Positions 20,272 to 29,993 of a stretch of DNA of 64,000 nucleotides are shown piece after piece. Both the position numbers and the translations under genes were made by a program. The first letter of the stretch is position 1; each line of letters starts with the position of its first letter. A model generated the notes under the pieces. It did no database searches, was not told the DNA's origin, and saw only the letters and a list, made by a program, of their open reading frames with translations. This DNA comes from Pseudomaricurvus alkylphenolicus (lineage in GTDB: Bacteria; Pseudomonadota; Gammaproteobacteria; Pseudomonadales; Cellvibrionaceae), in contig NZ_JAAQPI010000006.1 of NCBI RefSeq assembly GCF_011683955.1, forward strand, positions 248,001 through 312,000, in the 5' to 3' direction.

Positions 20272-20292
20272 GCTCCCAGATCTGACGGGAGC
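20272..20292 (+). terminator. Terminator after folE
   Basis: GCTCCC (20272-20277) pairs with GGGAGC (20287-20292), followed by TCATTTTAG. It lies between the convergent folE and DUF4892 genes. Confidence 0.6.
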
Positions 20293-21207
20293 TCATTTTA
20301 GTCTCACCAGGACCACCTCTACACTCACCTGCCCCCGGCTCTTCGCCCCAGGTACCAGACTACCCAAGCCTCTTGCCACCACGCGCCCTTCCGCCACACC
20401 GGCGTCAAGCAGCTGTTGCCGCACCGTCTTCGCCAGCTGCAAAGAGCGCTGTTGCTGCTGCTCAAGCGTACCGTCTTCAAAGTCGTGCGCCACCAGGGCC
20501 AGGTTCCAGCCTCTGTCACTGCGCAATGCCGCAACCAGTGCCGGTAAATGCGCCTCAGCCAGGGCGCGCTGATCGACAGCAATGCCCGGCAGCACAAAAC
20601 TGCGGCCATCCCTCAGGCGCTGCGCAATCACCTCCGGACTGCTGGATACCGCCAACTGCTCAGCGGTGCTGATGGTATCGATCTGAACATAGGAACGCTT
20701 GTTGCCACGCTGGACCGCATAAAGAGCGACGTAGCTGCGGTCACCGGCCGCCCCCACCTCAATGGCAGAATAAAACTGGTGTTGATCCAATCCATAGAGC
20801 TGTTTGATACCAAAGCGGATGTTGGCCCAGCTGTTACTGCTGCCACAGCGGCGGGACTGGCAGGCGAACAGTTCACGTCCGCCCATTTGCAGCAACTGCT
20901 GGCGAAAATAGTCAAACACCTCTCCCACGTCATACCCCTTTTCCAACTCCAGGGTCTTGCGCTGCAGTTCACCGGTGAGGCGCTGTTCGCGTTCGGGGCG
21001 CCACTGATTGTTGACCTTTTTCATCTCACCCAAGGTCAAACGATAGTCATCGGTGCTGGTAGTATTCAATTCAAATACCACTTTGGCGTGGGGATACGGG
21101 GCCAGGGGTAAGGCCGCCGCAATCGGGGACAGCAGCCACGTCACGAGCAGCAGGCCCATGCCCGCTATTGCGCTGCAAAAGATAGGATCATTCTGTAATT
21201 TCGCCAT
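20293..21207 (-). CDS. DUF4892-like exported protein with OmpA-like C-terminal part
   Basis: A roughly 304-residue protein with an N-terminal hydrophobic segment (GMGLLLVTWLLSPIAAALP) that looks like a signal peptide cleaved near AAALP. The rest is soluble and contains two cysteines in ACQSRRCGSSNSWANIRF, a segment typical of DUF4892 proteins. The C-terminus (QQRSLQLAKTVRQQLLDAG, VVARGLGSLVPG) resembles an OmpA-type peptidoglycan-binding fold. The function is unknown. The reading frame also opens at a TTG at 21255, but the ATG at 21207 places the signal peptide properly. It lies 62 nt after the alpha/beta hydrolase gene, a pairing also seen in Pseudomonas. Confidence 0.75.
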   Translation of the reverse strand: MAKLQNDPIFCSAIAGMGLLLVTWLLSPIAAALPLAPYPHAKVVFELNTTSTDDYRLTLGEMKKVNNQWRPEREQRLTGELQRKTLELEKGYDVGEVFDYFRQQLLQMGGRELFACQSRRCGSSNSWANIRFGIKQLYGLDQHQFYSAIEVGAAGDRSYVALYAVQRGNKRSYVQIDTISTAEQLAVSSSPEVIAQRLRDGRSFVLPGIAVDQRALAEAHLPALVAALRSDRGWNLALVAHDFEDGTLEQQQQRSLQLAKTVRQQLLDAGVAEGRVVARGLGSLVPGAKSRGQVSVEVVLVRLK

Positions 21208-21268
21208 AGCTACCGAACTAATATCCGTATTTCGAGTAGGTGTGTAGGCTGCCAATTACGCTGCCCGT

Positions 21269-22114
21269 CTAGCCAGCGTAAAACTGATTGAGGATCTCTG
21301 CAAGTTCAGCGCAGCTATCCGCCTCCATATGAAAGTGATGGCTGCCAGTAACAACGACCGGTTGTGGAGCACTCAAGCCGGATGTGCGCTGTTCAAACGC
21401 CTTGGCCATGCCCTCGCTTGCCAGGATCAGCTTGGTCTCAGCTGTGATGCGATCCATAAAGGCCGCAATGTGTTCGCGGGTCAGTTTAATGGCCGAAGCC
21501 GCCTTGAGGTGGGGATCGGAACTCCAGCAATAGCCGCCATCCACCGCTTTAACACCGCGCTCCACCAGTGTCTCTGCGGCCAGGCGTGACAGAGACCAGA
21601 AACCCTCCATCCGCACCTCAATCATGGGCTCCAGCGAATCATAGGTGCGGAGGCGTCGTTCGCGGCGGGTATCCTGGATGGATCGCGCCAGCTGTTCAGG
21701 TGCCTTTTGCGGATCCACCGGTTCCGGATACATGCCGTCGAGCAATGCCAGCTTGCGGATGCGTTGCGGAAATGTGCCTGCGGAGAGCATGGCAATCACC
21801 GCCCCGCGGGAATGTCCCATCAGGGAGAATTGTCCCCAACCCAGGGCATCAGCAATACCAAAGACCTCTCCGATATCGGCCCAGATATTGTAGGGTTCCA
21901 CACCCGGGCGGTGGTCACTCAGGCCGTGCCCCGCCATATCCAGCGCCACGACATAAAATTCTTTGGCCAGTAGCGGCGCCAGTCGAAAAAAGCTGGCGCT
22001 GTTGTCGAACCAGCCGTGCAGAGCCAAAATCGGTGGTTTGGAGGCTTGCCCCCAGGCCTGGGCAGCAAAGGTCATGCCCTGCAGATCAAACTGCAGTTGG
22101 GTCGGGGAAGTCAC
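21269..22114 (-). CDS. Alpha/beta-hydrolase
   Basis: A 281-residue serine hydrolase. The oxyanion region is ILALHGWFDNSASF, the nucleophile elbow is LMGHSRGAVIAML, and the catalytic histidine is probably in VVTGSHHFHMEADS. The fold is similar to SERHL-type hydrolases. Substrate unknown; a cytoplasmic location is likely because no signal peptide is seen. It is co-oriented with the DUF4892 gene and sixA. Confidence 0.9.
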   Translation of the reverse strand: MTSPTQLQFDLQGMTFAAQAWGQASKPPILALHGWFDNSASFFRLAPLLAKEFYVVALDMAGHGLSDHRPGVEPYNIWADIGEVFGIADALGWGQFSLMGHSRGAVIAMLSAGTFPQRIRKLALLDGMYPEPVDPQKAPEQLARSIQDTRRERRLRTYDSLEPMIEVRMEGFWSLSRLAAETLVERGVKAVDGGYCWSSDPHLKAASAIKLTREHIAAFMDRITAETKLILASEGMAKAFEQRTSGLSAPQPVVVTGSHHFHMEADSCAELAEILNQFYAG

Positions 22115-22133
22115 GGTTTACATTCTCAATAGA

Positions 22134-22592
22134 TTAATAATCCGGCTGGTGCAGCCACAACAGCTCTCCGCAGGAGCCCGCCATCACATCTGCTTCCACA
22201 TAGGCCAATGCGCTGGTACCCATGATATGGCGCCCTGGCGCCAGGCCACAGAGCCAATCGACAAAACTTCCCACCAAAGGCTGGTGGGTCACCAGTAAGG
22301 GAATATCGTCCTGAAGAGATTCCACAAATTCACCCAGCGGCATCAGGCGGGAATCCGGAGTCAGAAGATCAGAGGTCTCGACGGGTAACTCCAGCTGCTC
22401 AGCCGCCAGCTGCGCCGTCTGCTGGGCCCGGATGTAAGGGCTGGCAATAATCCGGGTCACCCTGGACAAATCCCCGGCGGAGCGGGAAAGAATATCCAGT
22501 GTCTGCTGGTGCCCCAGAGAGGTGAGAGCTCGTTCACGGTCGGTTTCCGCAAACAACTGGGCCTCACCGTGACGCAATAGAAAAGCCTGCAT
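22134..22592 (-). CDS. sixA: Phosphohistidine phosphatase SixA
   Basis: Small (152-residue) histidine phosphatase. The N-terminal FLLRHGEAQ holds the catalytic RHG, and the second histidine is in LLVTHQPLVGSFVDWL. SixA in E. coli dephosphorylates the nitrogen PTS protein NPr. The gene lies between DUF4389 and the hydrolase gene on the minus strand, 60 nt from the DUF4389 stop. Confidence 0.92.
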   Translation of the reverse strand: MQAFLLRHGEAQLFAETDRERALTSLGHQQTLDILSRSAGDLSRVTRIIASPYIRAQQTAQLAAEQLELPVETSDLLTPDSRLMPLGEFVESLQDDIPLLVTHQPLVGSFVDWLCGLAPGRHIMGTSALAYVEADVMAGSCGELLWLHQPDY

Positions 22593-22652
22593 AATGTATT
22601 TACTTCTACTCTGCTTCTACTGTCAGTTCCCTACCGCGCTTGATTACGGTTG

Positions 22653-22937
22653 CTATTCACTCTGGTCAGGCCAGTCCATAAACGGATAGGGCTTTTCCTC
22701 ACTATTGTAGGTCATAAAGCGCCAGATCTGGAAAATATAGGTCGCCAGACTCTGTCCGAATCCGCGCAGCTTGTCATTGTCACTGCCCGCCAGCAGAGAG
22801 AACAGGAACTGCACCACTACCACCACCCACATAACGGCCACCGCCACCTGCACAGCAATGGCAAACAGCAGCATAAAAATCAGCCGAATCCAGTGGCGGC
22901 TATTGGTGAGGTTGGTGCTCGATTGTGTCGTTTCCAT
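22653..22937 (-). CDS. DUF4389 membrane protein
   Basis: A 94-residue protein with two hydrophobic helices (about residues 17-47, containing a run of valines). It ends in the conserved pattern GFGQSLATYIFQIWRFMTYN and EEKPYPFMDWP, typical of DUF4389. Function unknown. Its ATG shares one base with the gpsA stop (TGATG), so the two are translationally coupled, as in Pseudomonas. Confidence 0.88.
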   Translation of the reverse strand: METTQSSTNLTNSRHWIRLIFMLLFAIAVQVAVAVMWVVVVVQFLFSLLAGSDNDKLRGFGQSLATYIFQIWRFMTYNSEEKPYPFMDWPDQSE

Positions 22938-23956
22938 CAGGACTTCCTTGAATATTCAACGTCGTAGTTTTGTTCACCCATCATCAGCCCTGTAGCCACT
23001 TCCGCCAAGGGCTTACTATCAAACAAAATAGCATACATGCCCGTCACCAGCGGCATATACACTCCCATTTCGTCAGCTTTTTGTTTGACAATGCGGACTG
23101 TGTTCACCCCTTCCGCCACCTGTCCGATCTCCGCAACGGCCTGCTCCAGAGTCTTGCCCTGACCGATCGCCTGGCCCACCCGGTAGTTGCGACTGAGGTC
23201 TGAGGTGCAGGTGAGAATCAGATCCCCAACGCCCGCCAGGCCGAGGAATGTCATCGGGTCCGCCCCCAACTCTCGGGCAAAGCGCCCCATCTCCGCCAGA
23301 CTGCGGGTCAAAAGCATGGCGTGGGTGTTGTGCCCGCAGCCAACGGCGGTGGCAAGCCCGGAAACAATGGCATAGATATTTTTCAGTGCACCACCCAGCT
23401 CCACACCGTAGCGGTCACGGTTGGCATAAACCCTGAACGTCGGTGAACTCAGGGCAGTTTGAATACTCTTGATGACAGTTTCGTCGTCGCTGGCGATTAC
23501 CGTACCCGTTTGTTGCTGTTGAACAATTTCCCGCGCGAAGTTGGGGCCACTGAGCACGCCGATACGAGCATCGCTCAGTTCCTGTTCCAGAATCTGGCTC
23601 ATCAAGGTGAAGCCTTCCGGCTCAATGCCCTTGGTGGTACTGATAACAATAGTGTCGGGCCGTAATAACGGCGCCACCTGGCGGGTAACCTCGCGAAAGG
23701 ACTTACTCGGAACTGATATAAACACCACATCACTGGCACAGACCGCCTGCTCCAGGTCGGCACTGATGCGAAGGTTATCGTGCAGTGCATAGCCGGGAAG
23801 ATATTCGGGGTTTTCGCGCTGCATCTGGCAGCGTGCTGCCCGCTCGGCGTCACGCATCCATAACCAGGTGTGATGACCATTGACCGCCAGGATATTGGCA
23901 ACGGCCGTACCAAAACTACCGCCACCCAGGACAGCGATGGTGAGCTCTTTCGACAT
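22937..23956 (-). CDS. gpsA: Glycerol-3-phosphate dehydrogenase [NAD(P)+]
   Basis: Makes sn-glycerol-3-phosphate for phospholipid synthesis. With the ATG at 23956 the protein has 339 residues. The NAD motif is [16 protein letters not shown], and the substrate region has [13 protein letters not shown] and [34 protein letters not shown]. The frame also opens at a TTG at 23974, but the ATG fits the family start. It precedes DUF4389 in an overlapping pair. Confidence 0.96.
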   Translation of the reverse strand: MSKELTIAVLGGGSFGTAVANILAVNGHHTWLWMRDAERAARCQMQRENPEYLPGYALHDNLRISADLEQAVCASDVVFISVPSKSFREVTRQVAPLLRPDTIVISTTKGIEPEGFTLMSQILEQELSDARIGVLSGPNFAREIVQQQQTGTVIASDDETVIKSIQTALSSPTFRVYANRDRYGVELGGALKNIYAIVSGLATAVGCGHNTHAMLLTRSLAEMGRFARELGADPMTFLGLAGVGDLILTCTSDLSRNYRVGQAIGQGKTLEQAVAEIGQVAEGVNTVRIVKQKADEMGVYMPLVTGMYAILFDSKPLAEVATGLMMGEQNYDVEYSRKS

Positions 23957-24063
23957 AGGGAAGCGCAGCAACAAATGAGGAGCCGCAAGTGTATCGGGAA
24001 ATGAGAGGGGGGAAAAGTGGTTGCAGATATTGCCTCAGCACCTATCTGCACTTATACCGAATT

Positions 24064-24098
24064 CAGGCTGAAGAACAATGACACCCTTCTTCAGCCTG
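24064..24098. terminator. Hairpin after htpG
   Basis: A perfect 12-bp inverted repeat CAGGCTGAAGAA (24064-24075) / TTCTTCAGCCTG (24087-24098) lies directly after the htpG stop. No T-run follows on the minus strand, so it may end or stabilise the message rather than act as a classical terminator. Confidence 0.6.
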
Positions 24099-24105
24099 CA
24101 ATCAA

Positions 24106-26013
24106 TCAGTTGCTCAGTTCAAGCAACAGCTTGTTGAGTTTGGCAACGTATGCGGCCGGATCGTCCAGACTGCCACCCTCTGCAAGACTGGCTTGATCAA
24201 ACAGAATGCTGGCCAGATCGGCAAAGCGGTCCTCGTCGGCTTCCTGATCCAGCTTTACCACCAGTGGGTGTTCAGGGTTAATCTCAAAGATGGGCTTGGA
24301 CTCCGGTACATCCTGCCCGGCCTGCTCCAGAATACGGCGCATTTGAGCGCCCATATCGTGCTCGCCCACTACCAGACACGCCGGTGAGCCAGTCAGACGA
24401 TTGGTGACGCGAACATCTTCAACCTGTGCCTCAAGCACGTCCTTAACCCGCTTGACCAGATCTTCGTGCTGCTTGGCACTCTCTTCCTGAGCCTTCTTAT
24501 CCTCTTCGGTATCCAGCTCGCCCAGATCCAACTGACCTTTGCCCACGTCCTGGAACTGCTTTTCCTTATAGTCCATCAAGTGGCCCATCAGCCACTCATC
24601 AACCCGGTCTGAAAGCAACAGAACTTCGATATTCTTTTTGCGCAGCGCCTCCAGGTGAGGGCTGTTCTTGGCAGTGTTGAAGTTCTCGGCTGCCACGTAG
24701 TAGATCTTGTCCTGGCCTTCCTGCATCCGTTCGATGTATTCATCGAGAGACTGATCCTGATCGGCCTTGTCGGTATGAGTCGAGGCAAAACGCAGCAGCG
24801 AGCCAATTTTTTCGCGATTGGCGAAATCTTCGGCAGGCCCCTCCTTCAATACTTGGCCAAACGCCGACCAGAAAGTCGCGTACTGCTCGGGATCATTTTT
24901 CGCCAGTTTTGACAGCATATCCAACACACGTTTGGTCAGTGCACTGCGCATGGCATCGATGTTGGGATCCTTCTGCAGAATTTCGCGCGATACGTTCAGG
25001 GACAGATCATTGGAGTCCACAATACCCTTCACAAAACGCAGGTACAGCGGCAGAAACTGTTCGGCGTCATCCATGATAAAGGTACGCTGAACATAAAGCT
25101 TCAGACCCCGAGAGGCGTCGCGGTTGTACAAATCAAATGGCGCTTTGCCGGGGATGTACAGCAAACTGGTGTAGTCTAGCTTGCCCTCGACCCGATTGTG
25201 GCTCCACTTCAGTGGATCTTCAAAGTCGTGGGAAACGTGCTTGTAGAATTCCTTGTACTCATCTTCGCTGATCTCGCTGCGAGAACGAGTCCAGAGTGCG
25301 GTAGCACTGTTAATGGTCTCATCTTCCGGCTGGGCGGGCTCCTCGCCTTCCGCAGGTGGCAGCGGATCTTTCTTCATGATTACCGGCAGAGAGATGTGAT
25401 CGGAGTACTTTTTGATCACTGAGCGTAAACGCCAGCCATCGGCAAATTCTTCGGCATCGGACTTCAGGTGCAAGACGATGCTGGTACCCCGCTTCTCTTT
25501 TTCAACCGTCTCAACCGTAAATTCGGCTTCTCCTGTGCACTCCCAGTGCACGCCCTCTTCAACGGCTGCGCCGGCGCGACGGGTAAAGACTTCAACGCGG
25601 TCGGCGACGATAAAGGCGGAGTAGAAACCCACACCAAACTGACCGATCAGCTGGGAATCTTTTTGCTCATCACCGGAGAGATTCTGCAGGAACTGGGCGG
25701 TACCGGATTTGGCGATGGTGCCCAGATGCTCGACAACTTCATCACGGTTCATACCGATGCCGTTGTCGCTGATGGTGATGGTCTTGGCTTCTTTATCGAA
25801 TTCGACGCGGATGGCCAGCTCGGAATCATCTTCGTAGAGGCTGCCATCGGAGAGGGCTTCGAAGCGCAGTTTGTCGGCGGCGTCTGAGGCGTTGGAAACC
25901 AGCTCTCGCAGGAAGATCTCCTTGTTGGAGTACAGCGAGTGAATCATCAAATGCAGCAGTTGCTTGGCTTCGGTCTGAAAGCCACGGGTTTCTTTATGCG
26001 CTTCCACAGTCAT
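24106..26013 (-). CDS. htpG: Chaperone HtpG (Hsp90)
   Basis: Cytoplasmic Hsp90 homologue of 635 residues. The N-terminal GHKL ATPase domain has [30 protein letters not shown] and [15 protein letters not shown]. The middle domain has [19 protein letters not shown], and the C-terminal dimerisation domain follows. The ATG is preceded by AGGAG at good spacing. A strong sigma-32-like promoter about 50-77 nt upstream supports heat-shock control. Confidence 0.98.
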   Translation of the reverse strand: MTVEAHKETRGFQTEAKQLLHLMIHSLYSNKEIFLRELVSNASDAADKLRFEALSDGSLYEDDSELAIRVEFDKEAKTITISDNGIGMNRDEVVEHLGTIAKSGTAQFLQNLSGDEQKDSQLIGQFGVGFYSAFIVADRVEVFTRRAGAAVEEGVHWECTGEAEFTVETVEKEKRGTSIVLHLKSDAEEFADGWRLRSVIKKYSDHISLPVIMKKDPLPPAEGEEPAQPEDETINSATALWTRSRSEISEDEYKEFYKHVSHDFEDPLKWSHNRVEGKLDYTSLLYIPGKAPFDLYNRDASRGLKLYVQRTFIMDDAEQFLPLYLRFVKGIVDSNDLSLNVSREILQKDPNIDAMRSALTKRVLDMLSKLAKNDPEQYATFWSAFGQVLKEGPAEDFANREKIGSLLRFASTHTDKADQDQSLDEYIERMQEGQDKIYYVAAENFNTAKNSPHLEALRKKNIEVLLLSDRVDEWLMGHLMDYKEKQFQDVGKGQLDLGELDTEEDKKAQEESAKQHEDLVKRVKDVLEAQVEDVRVTNRLTGSPACLVVGEHDMGAQMRRILEQAGQDVPESKPIFEINPEHPLVVKLDQEADEDRFADLASILFDQASLAEGGSLDDPAAYVAKLNKLLLELSN

Positions 26014-26062
26014 GTTGGGCTCCTGAACGTCTTTGCGGAGGATTTATCGGTTAGTGACAGGG

Positions 26063-26090
26063 AGATGGGGTTGGGATTGGGGATTTCAAG
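26063..26090 (-). promoter_or_regulatory. Sigma-32 heat-shock promoter of htpG
   Basis: On the minus strand CTTGAAA (26084-26090) and CCCCATCT (26063-26070) are spaced by 13 nt, matching the established RpoH consensus almost exactly. Transcription would begin about 45 nt before the htpG ATG. Confidence 0.85.
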
Positions 26091-26511
26091 GGCTTTTGTT
26101 TGGTTGGTTTGGGGATATTGTGGTTTGTGACTGTTTTTTGTTCTGGGTTCATTTTTGGTAAGTGCTAATGTCGGTTCGTGGCTGCTTGTTCTTGGCGTCA
26201 CGCTGGGTGCCTCATAGCGACGATGAGAACACCCGGGTCCCCTGCCGCAGCACTGAGCTTCGTGGCATCCAAGTCGCTAGCAGAATTGCATTGTTCTTTG
26301 AATGGTTGGCCCCGCGAGCTTGGTGGTTCTAGCGCGCCCTTGAAATGGGTGGAGGTGGCGAGGGTGGTGGACGCTGCGTCGAACTTGCGGAGTATCCCCC
26401 ACCAAAATAACCGAAATGGCCCGCGGAGCAATCCTGCCAGCGATACAGTGAAATACGAAGTCAGAAATTCCAGCAAGGGAAACAAGCCTTCACAGCCATT
26501 TTGGTATGTAA

Positions 26512-26696
26512 GGCACCACCCCACGAGAACCGCGGTGTTGGAGGTGGTTGGGGGCAGTGTTTTCGGAGCGTTAAAGAGGAGCACCGAAGGAGCCAAAATG
26601 ACCGGCGTTTTTTGCCGGGCATTTTGGTGACTGAGGGTAGCCCGGAGGGCCGCCCGACAGCTCCGAAAATGCTGCCGCCAACCGCCTTTGAGGCAC
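26512..26696 (+). repeat. Covarying palindromic element, copy 3
   Basis: The outer stem pairs 26543-26569 with 26660-26686 (27 positions: 23 Watson-Crick, 3 wobble, 1 G-G). The inner hairpin pairs CCAAAATGACCGGC (26593-26606) with GCCGGGCATTTTGG (26614-26627) except for the A-G mismatch. The small hairpin GCCC-GGA-GGGC is at 26640-26650. GGCAC lies 26 nt before the left arm and 5 nt after the right arm. On the minus strand it begins about 55 nt past the stop of the thioesterase gene. Confidence 0.92.
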
Positions 26697-26751
26697 AAAA
26701 CCAGACCTGCCCAATCTCAACCTACTACATGAACTACAGGGTACCCAAAAA

Positions 26752-27189
26752 TCAATCAACCAACATCTGCGCCCGAGCCTTGGCAATCGGCTTAGCCTCA
26801 TCCTCCTGCCAGGCCTCAACACTCAAATTGACCAACTTGCGCCCAAATCGAACAATCTCGCAGCGGGCAAAAGTATCCTGATAGCGACCAGCCCGAACAT
26901 AATCGATGGAAAAATCCACCACCTTGGGTACCGCCACCGCATCCATGGATAACATCACATGGATAATCCCACACATTTCCATAAACCCGCCCAAGGCCCC
27001 ACCGTGCAGCGCCGGCAGCGTGGGATTACCGATATTGCTCTTCTTGGGCGGCAGGTGAAAACACCCCCGCTCCTTATCCACCCTTACGCCCAGCATCTTG
27101 GCGTAAGGGATATATTCAATAAACTCGTTGGGATCGCCACACTCGCGGGCTTTCGACAACATCTCGGCGATATTGGGCATATGTGTCAT
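26752..27189 (-). CDS. Hotdog-fold thioesterase (PaaI/YigI-like), second of a pair
   Basis: A 145-residue acyl-CoA thioesterase-type protein. The hotdog helix segment is ALHGGALGGFMEMCGIIHVML, followed by VVDFSIDYVRAGRYQDTFARC, typical of PF03061. The substrate is unknown. Its ATG overlaps the stop of the upstream thioesterase gene by 4 nt (ATGA), so the pair is coupled and may form a hetero-oligomer. Palindromic element copy 3 lies in its 3' region. Confidence 0.88.
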   Translation of the reverse strand: MTHMPNIAEMLSKARECGDPNEFIEYIPYAKMLGVRVDKERGCFHLPPKKSNIGNPTLPALHGGALGGFMEMCGIIHVMLSMDAVAVPKVVDFSIDYVRAGRYQDTFARCEIVRFGRKLVNLSVEAWQEDEAKPIAKARAQMLVD

Positions 27190-27698
27190 GCCGCACCTCC
27201 CTGCTCTGCCACCATTTTGGCATAAGCGCTCAGTACCCCTTCACGGAAATTGTCGAAGGTTCCCGGCTCCAGCGCCACAAAATTGCCCACCGCGTGGGCT
27301 ACAGGCCGAGACTCATCATCCTGAAACGCCACACCCCGGGTAAAAATCACATTCTTGGTCGTACGATAGACCTCGGCCTTGCCAATGATCGGCTTATGAG
27401 GTTCCGCCGCCCCCATATAATCGATGCGCAAATCAATCGTCGGCGTCAATCCCAGTTCATCCAGCACCGTACTGGCAGCAAATCCACAGCAACTGTCCAA
27501 CAACGCCGTAATCGCCCCGCCATGCACAACTCCCGTCGCCGGATCGCCCACCAGATCTTCATGGTATTCCAGCTTCATGGATGCACCGCCGCGAAAAATC
27601 TCCAGCACTTCTATACCCAGCGCATGGAAATGGTCACCGCGGTTGGCCTGGGTCATCAGCTCACAGAGCTTGCGTACATCGTCGAGATCGACTGCCAT
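27186..27698 (-). CDS. Hotdog-fold thioesterase (PaaI-like), first of a pair
   Basis: A 170-residue protein of the PaaI thioesterase type. GVVHGGAITALLDSCCGFAA is the characteristic HGG-containing helix, and TIDLRIDYMGAAEPHKPIIG follows. It has an AAGGA ribosome site 6 nt before the ATG. Paralogous with the next gene, which overlaps it by 4 nt. The physiological acyl-CoA is not evident. Confidence 0.88.
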   Translation of the reverse strand: MAVDLDDVRKLCELMTQANRGDHFHALGIEVLEIFRGGASMKLEYHEDLVGDPATGVVHGGAITALLDSCCGFAASTVLDELGLTPTIDLRIDYMGAAEPHKPIIGKAEVYRTTKNVIFTRGVAFQDDESRPVAHAVGNFVALEPGTFDNFREGVLSAYAKMVAEQGGAA

Positions 27699-27873
27699 CG
27701 AGAGTCCTTAAACAAGAGTCAGGTCGGCCCAACATAATAACGAAAGTCGCGCCAAAGATCCCGACCAGCCTGGCCAACCTGGTCAAGTGGATGTTCGCCC
27801 TACGGATACAGAGCCATTCAGAATGTGCACAGACAGAAAGCGGAGCGCGGCCTTTATTTGGCTCTTAAACGAA

Positions 27874-27897
27874 AAAGGGCTGCAGACGCAGCCCTTT
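27874..27897. terminator. Bidirectional terminator after sucD
   Basis: AAAGGGCTGC and GCAGCCCTTT form a 10-bp stem with loop AGAC, and T-runs flank both sides. It lies 26 nt past the sucD stop and would end the sdh-suc transcript. Confidence 0.85.
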
Positions 27898-27922
27898 TTT
27901 AACACTTAAGTCCGTCCCCAGC

Positions 27923-28795
27923 TTACCAGCCAGTGATTTCCTTCAGTGCATCACCGATACCGGCCAGAGAACGCACGGTCTTAACACCCGCGTCTTCCAG
28001 AGCAGCGAACTTCTCGTCCGCAGTACCCTTACCACCGGAGATGATGGCACCGGCGTGGCCCATACGCTTACCCGGAGGTGCAGTAACACCAGCAATGTAA
28101 GAAACCACAGGCTTGGTTACATTCTCTTTAATGTAAGCCGCCGCTTCTTCTTCCGCGGAACCACCGATCTCACCGATCATAACGATGGCCTCGGTCTGAG
28201 GATCGTTCTGGAACATTTCCAGAATGTCGATGAAGTTGGAGCCGGGGATTGGGTCACCACCGATACCAACACAGGTGGACTGACCGAAACCGTAGTCAGT
28301 AGTCTGCTTAACGGCTTCGTAAGTCAGAGTACCGGAACGGGAAACGATACCCACTTTGCCAGGCAGGTGGATATGGCCAGGCATAATGCCGATCTTACAC
28401 TCACCCGGAGTGATTACACCTGGGCAGTTAGGGCCAATCAGGCGAACACCCAACTCGTCACACTTAACCTTACACTCCAGCATGTCCATCACAGGAATGT
28501 GCTCGGTGATACAAACGATCAGCTTGATACCGCCGTTGGCCGCTTCCAGGATAGAGTCCTTACAGAAAGGCGCAGGTACGTAGATAACGGAAGCTTCAGC
28601 GCCAGTAGCCTCTACCGCTTCAGCAACAGTGTTGAAAACTGGCAGACCCAGGTGAGTGGTGCCACCCTTGCCTGGAGTTACACCGCCGACCATCTTTGTA
28701 CCATACTCGATGGCCTGCTCGGAGTGGAAAGTACCTTGACCGCCAGTAAAGCCCTGGCAGATCACTTTAGTGTCTTTGTTAATCAATACGCTCAT
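27923..28795 (-). CDS. sucD: Succinyl-CoA synthetase alpha subunit
   Basis: Subunit of the TCA-cycle enzyme that converts succinyl-CoA to succinate with ATP or GTP formation. The 290 residues include the CoA-binding [20 protein letters not shown] and the active-site phospho-histidine in [18 protein letters not shown]. It sits 12 nt after sucC and is the last gene of the block. AAGGGG lies 8 nt before the ATG. Confidence 0.98.
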   Translation of the reverse strand: MSVLINKDTKVICQGFTGGQGTFHSEQAIEYGTKMVGGVTPGKGGTTHLGLPVFNTVAEAVEATGAEASVIYVPAPFCKDSILEAANGGIKLIVCITEHIPVMDMLECKVKCDELGVRLIGPNCPGVITPGECKIGIMPGHIHLPGKVGIVSRSGTLTYEAVKQTTDYGFGQSTCVGIGGDPIPGSNFIDILEMFQNDPQTEAIVMIGEIGGSAEEEAAAYIKENVTKPVVSYIAGVTAPPGKRMGHAGAIISGGKGTADEKFAALEDAGVKTVRSLAGIGDALKEITGW

Positions 28796-28807
28796 TGTGC
28801 TAGCCCC

Positions 28808-29974
28808 TTATTCACCCTTAGCCGCTTTAACAACCTGCTCAGCAGCGTCGGTCAAGCTAGTTGCAGCAATAATGTTCAGACCGCTGTCGGACAGAACCTT
28901 GGCACCCAGGTCGGCGTTGTTACCTTCCAGGCGAACAACAACAGGCACCTTAACGCCCACTTCTTCTACCGCGCCCACAACGCCCTCAGCGATCAGGTCA
29001 CAGCGAACGATACCACCGAAGATGTTGATCAGAACGGCTTCAACCTTGTCGTCGGCCAAGATGATCTTGAAGGCTTCGATCACACGCTCTTTGGTCGCAC
29101 CGCCACCTACGTCGAGGAAGTTGGCAGGAGAACCACCGTGCAGATTAACGATATCCATGGTACCCATGGCCAGACCGGCACCGTTTACCATGCAGCCGAT
29201 GTTTCCATCCAGTGCAACGTAGTTGAGGTCCCACTGGGCCGCATGAGCTTCACGCTCGTCTTCCTGGGTGGGGTCGTGCATTTCTTTCAGGTCAGGGTGA
29301 CGATACAGCGCGTTGCTGTCCAGAACCACCTTGGCGTCCAGGCAGTGCAGATCGTCGGAAGGCGTGATCACCAGCGGGTTGATTTCCAGCAGGGCCAGGT
29401 CCTTTTCCTGGAACATTTTGGCCAGACCCAGGAAAATCTGGGTGAACTGCTTAACCTGCTTGCCGCTCAGGCCCAGTTGAAAGGCCAGGTCGCGAGCCTG
29501 GTAAGGCTGGGCGCCAGTCAGGGGATCAACGGTGGCTTTCAGGATCTTCTCAGGAGTTTCTTCCGCAACCTTCTCGATTTCCACGCCACCCTCGGTGGAG
29601 GCCATGAAAACGATGCGACGGGTGGAGCGATCTACAACCGCACCCAGGTACAGCTCCTGAGCGATGTCGGTGCAGGGCTCAACCAGAATACGGCTAACGG
29701 GCTGACCGTTGGCGTCTGTCTGGTAAGTCACCAGGTTGTTACCCAGCCAGCTCTTGGCGAAATCCTCGATTTCAGCCTTGGAGCTGACCAGCTTTACACC
29801 ACCGGCCTTACCACGGCCACCAGCGTGTACCTGGGCTTTCACAACAAATTTATCACCACCGATAATGTCGGCAGCAGCGGCAGCTTCCTGGGCAGTTTCC
29901 GCAGCGATACCCTTGGAAACAGGCAGGCCATACTGGGCGAACAGCTGCTTGCCCTGATACTCATGCAAGTTCAT
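28808..29974 (-). CDS. sucC: Succinyl-CoA synthetase beta subunit
   Basis: ATP-grasp subunit that binds nucleotide and partners SucD. The 388 residues begin [38 protein letters not shown] and the late signature [20 protein letters not shown] are seen. It follows lpd after a 132-nt spacer with two hairpins, and sucD follows 12 nt later. Confidence 0.98.
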   Translation of the reverse strand: MNLHEYQGKQLFAQYGLPVSKGIAAETAQEAAAAADIIGGDKFVVKAQVHAGGRGKAGGVKLVSSKAEIEDFAKSWLGNNLVTYQTDANGQPVSRILVEPCTDIAQELYLGAVVDRSTRRIVFMASTEGGVEIEKVAEETPEKILKATVDPLTGAQPYQARDLAFQLGLSGKQVKQFTQIFLGLAKMFQEKDLALLEINPLVITPSDDLHCLDAKVVLDSNALYRHPDLKEMHDPTQEDEREAHAAQWDLNYVALDGNIGCMVNGAGLAMGTMDIVNLHGGSPANFLDVGGGATKERVIEAFKIILADDKVEAVLINIFGGIVRCDLIAEGVVGAVEEVGVKVPVVVRLEGNNADLGAKVLSDSGLNIIAATSLTDAAEQVVKAAKGE

Positions 29975-29993
29975 GTCTACTTTCCATCCACTC

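Larger units (their letters stand above)
26014..26751. other. Intergenic region upstream of htpG (738 bp)
   Basis: It contains the htpG heat-shock promoter (26063-26090), copy 3 of the palindromic element (26512-26696) and about 400 bp (26100-26511) without a convincing gene. The latter has open frames on both strands (26178-26630 plus; 26198-26698 minus), but they lack ribosome sites and recognisable domains and run into the repeat. GTGCCTCA at about 26207-26214 is an inverted match to the TGAGGCAC that flanks the element. Confidence 0.5.

Noticed and set aside
26178-26630. 150-codon plus-strand frame upstream of the thioesterase genes
   Set aside because: It runs into copy 3, has no ribosome site and shows no domain. 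It could be decayed coding sequence, but the evidence is too weak to call it.
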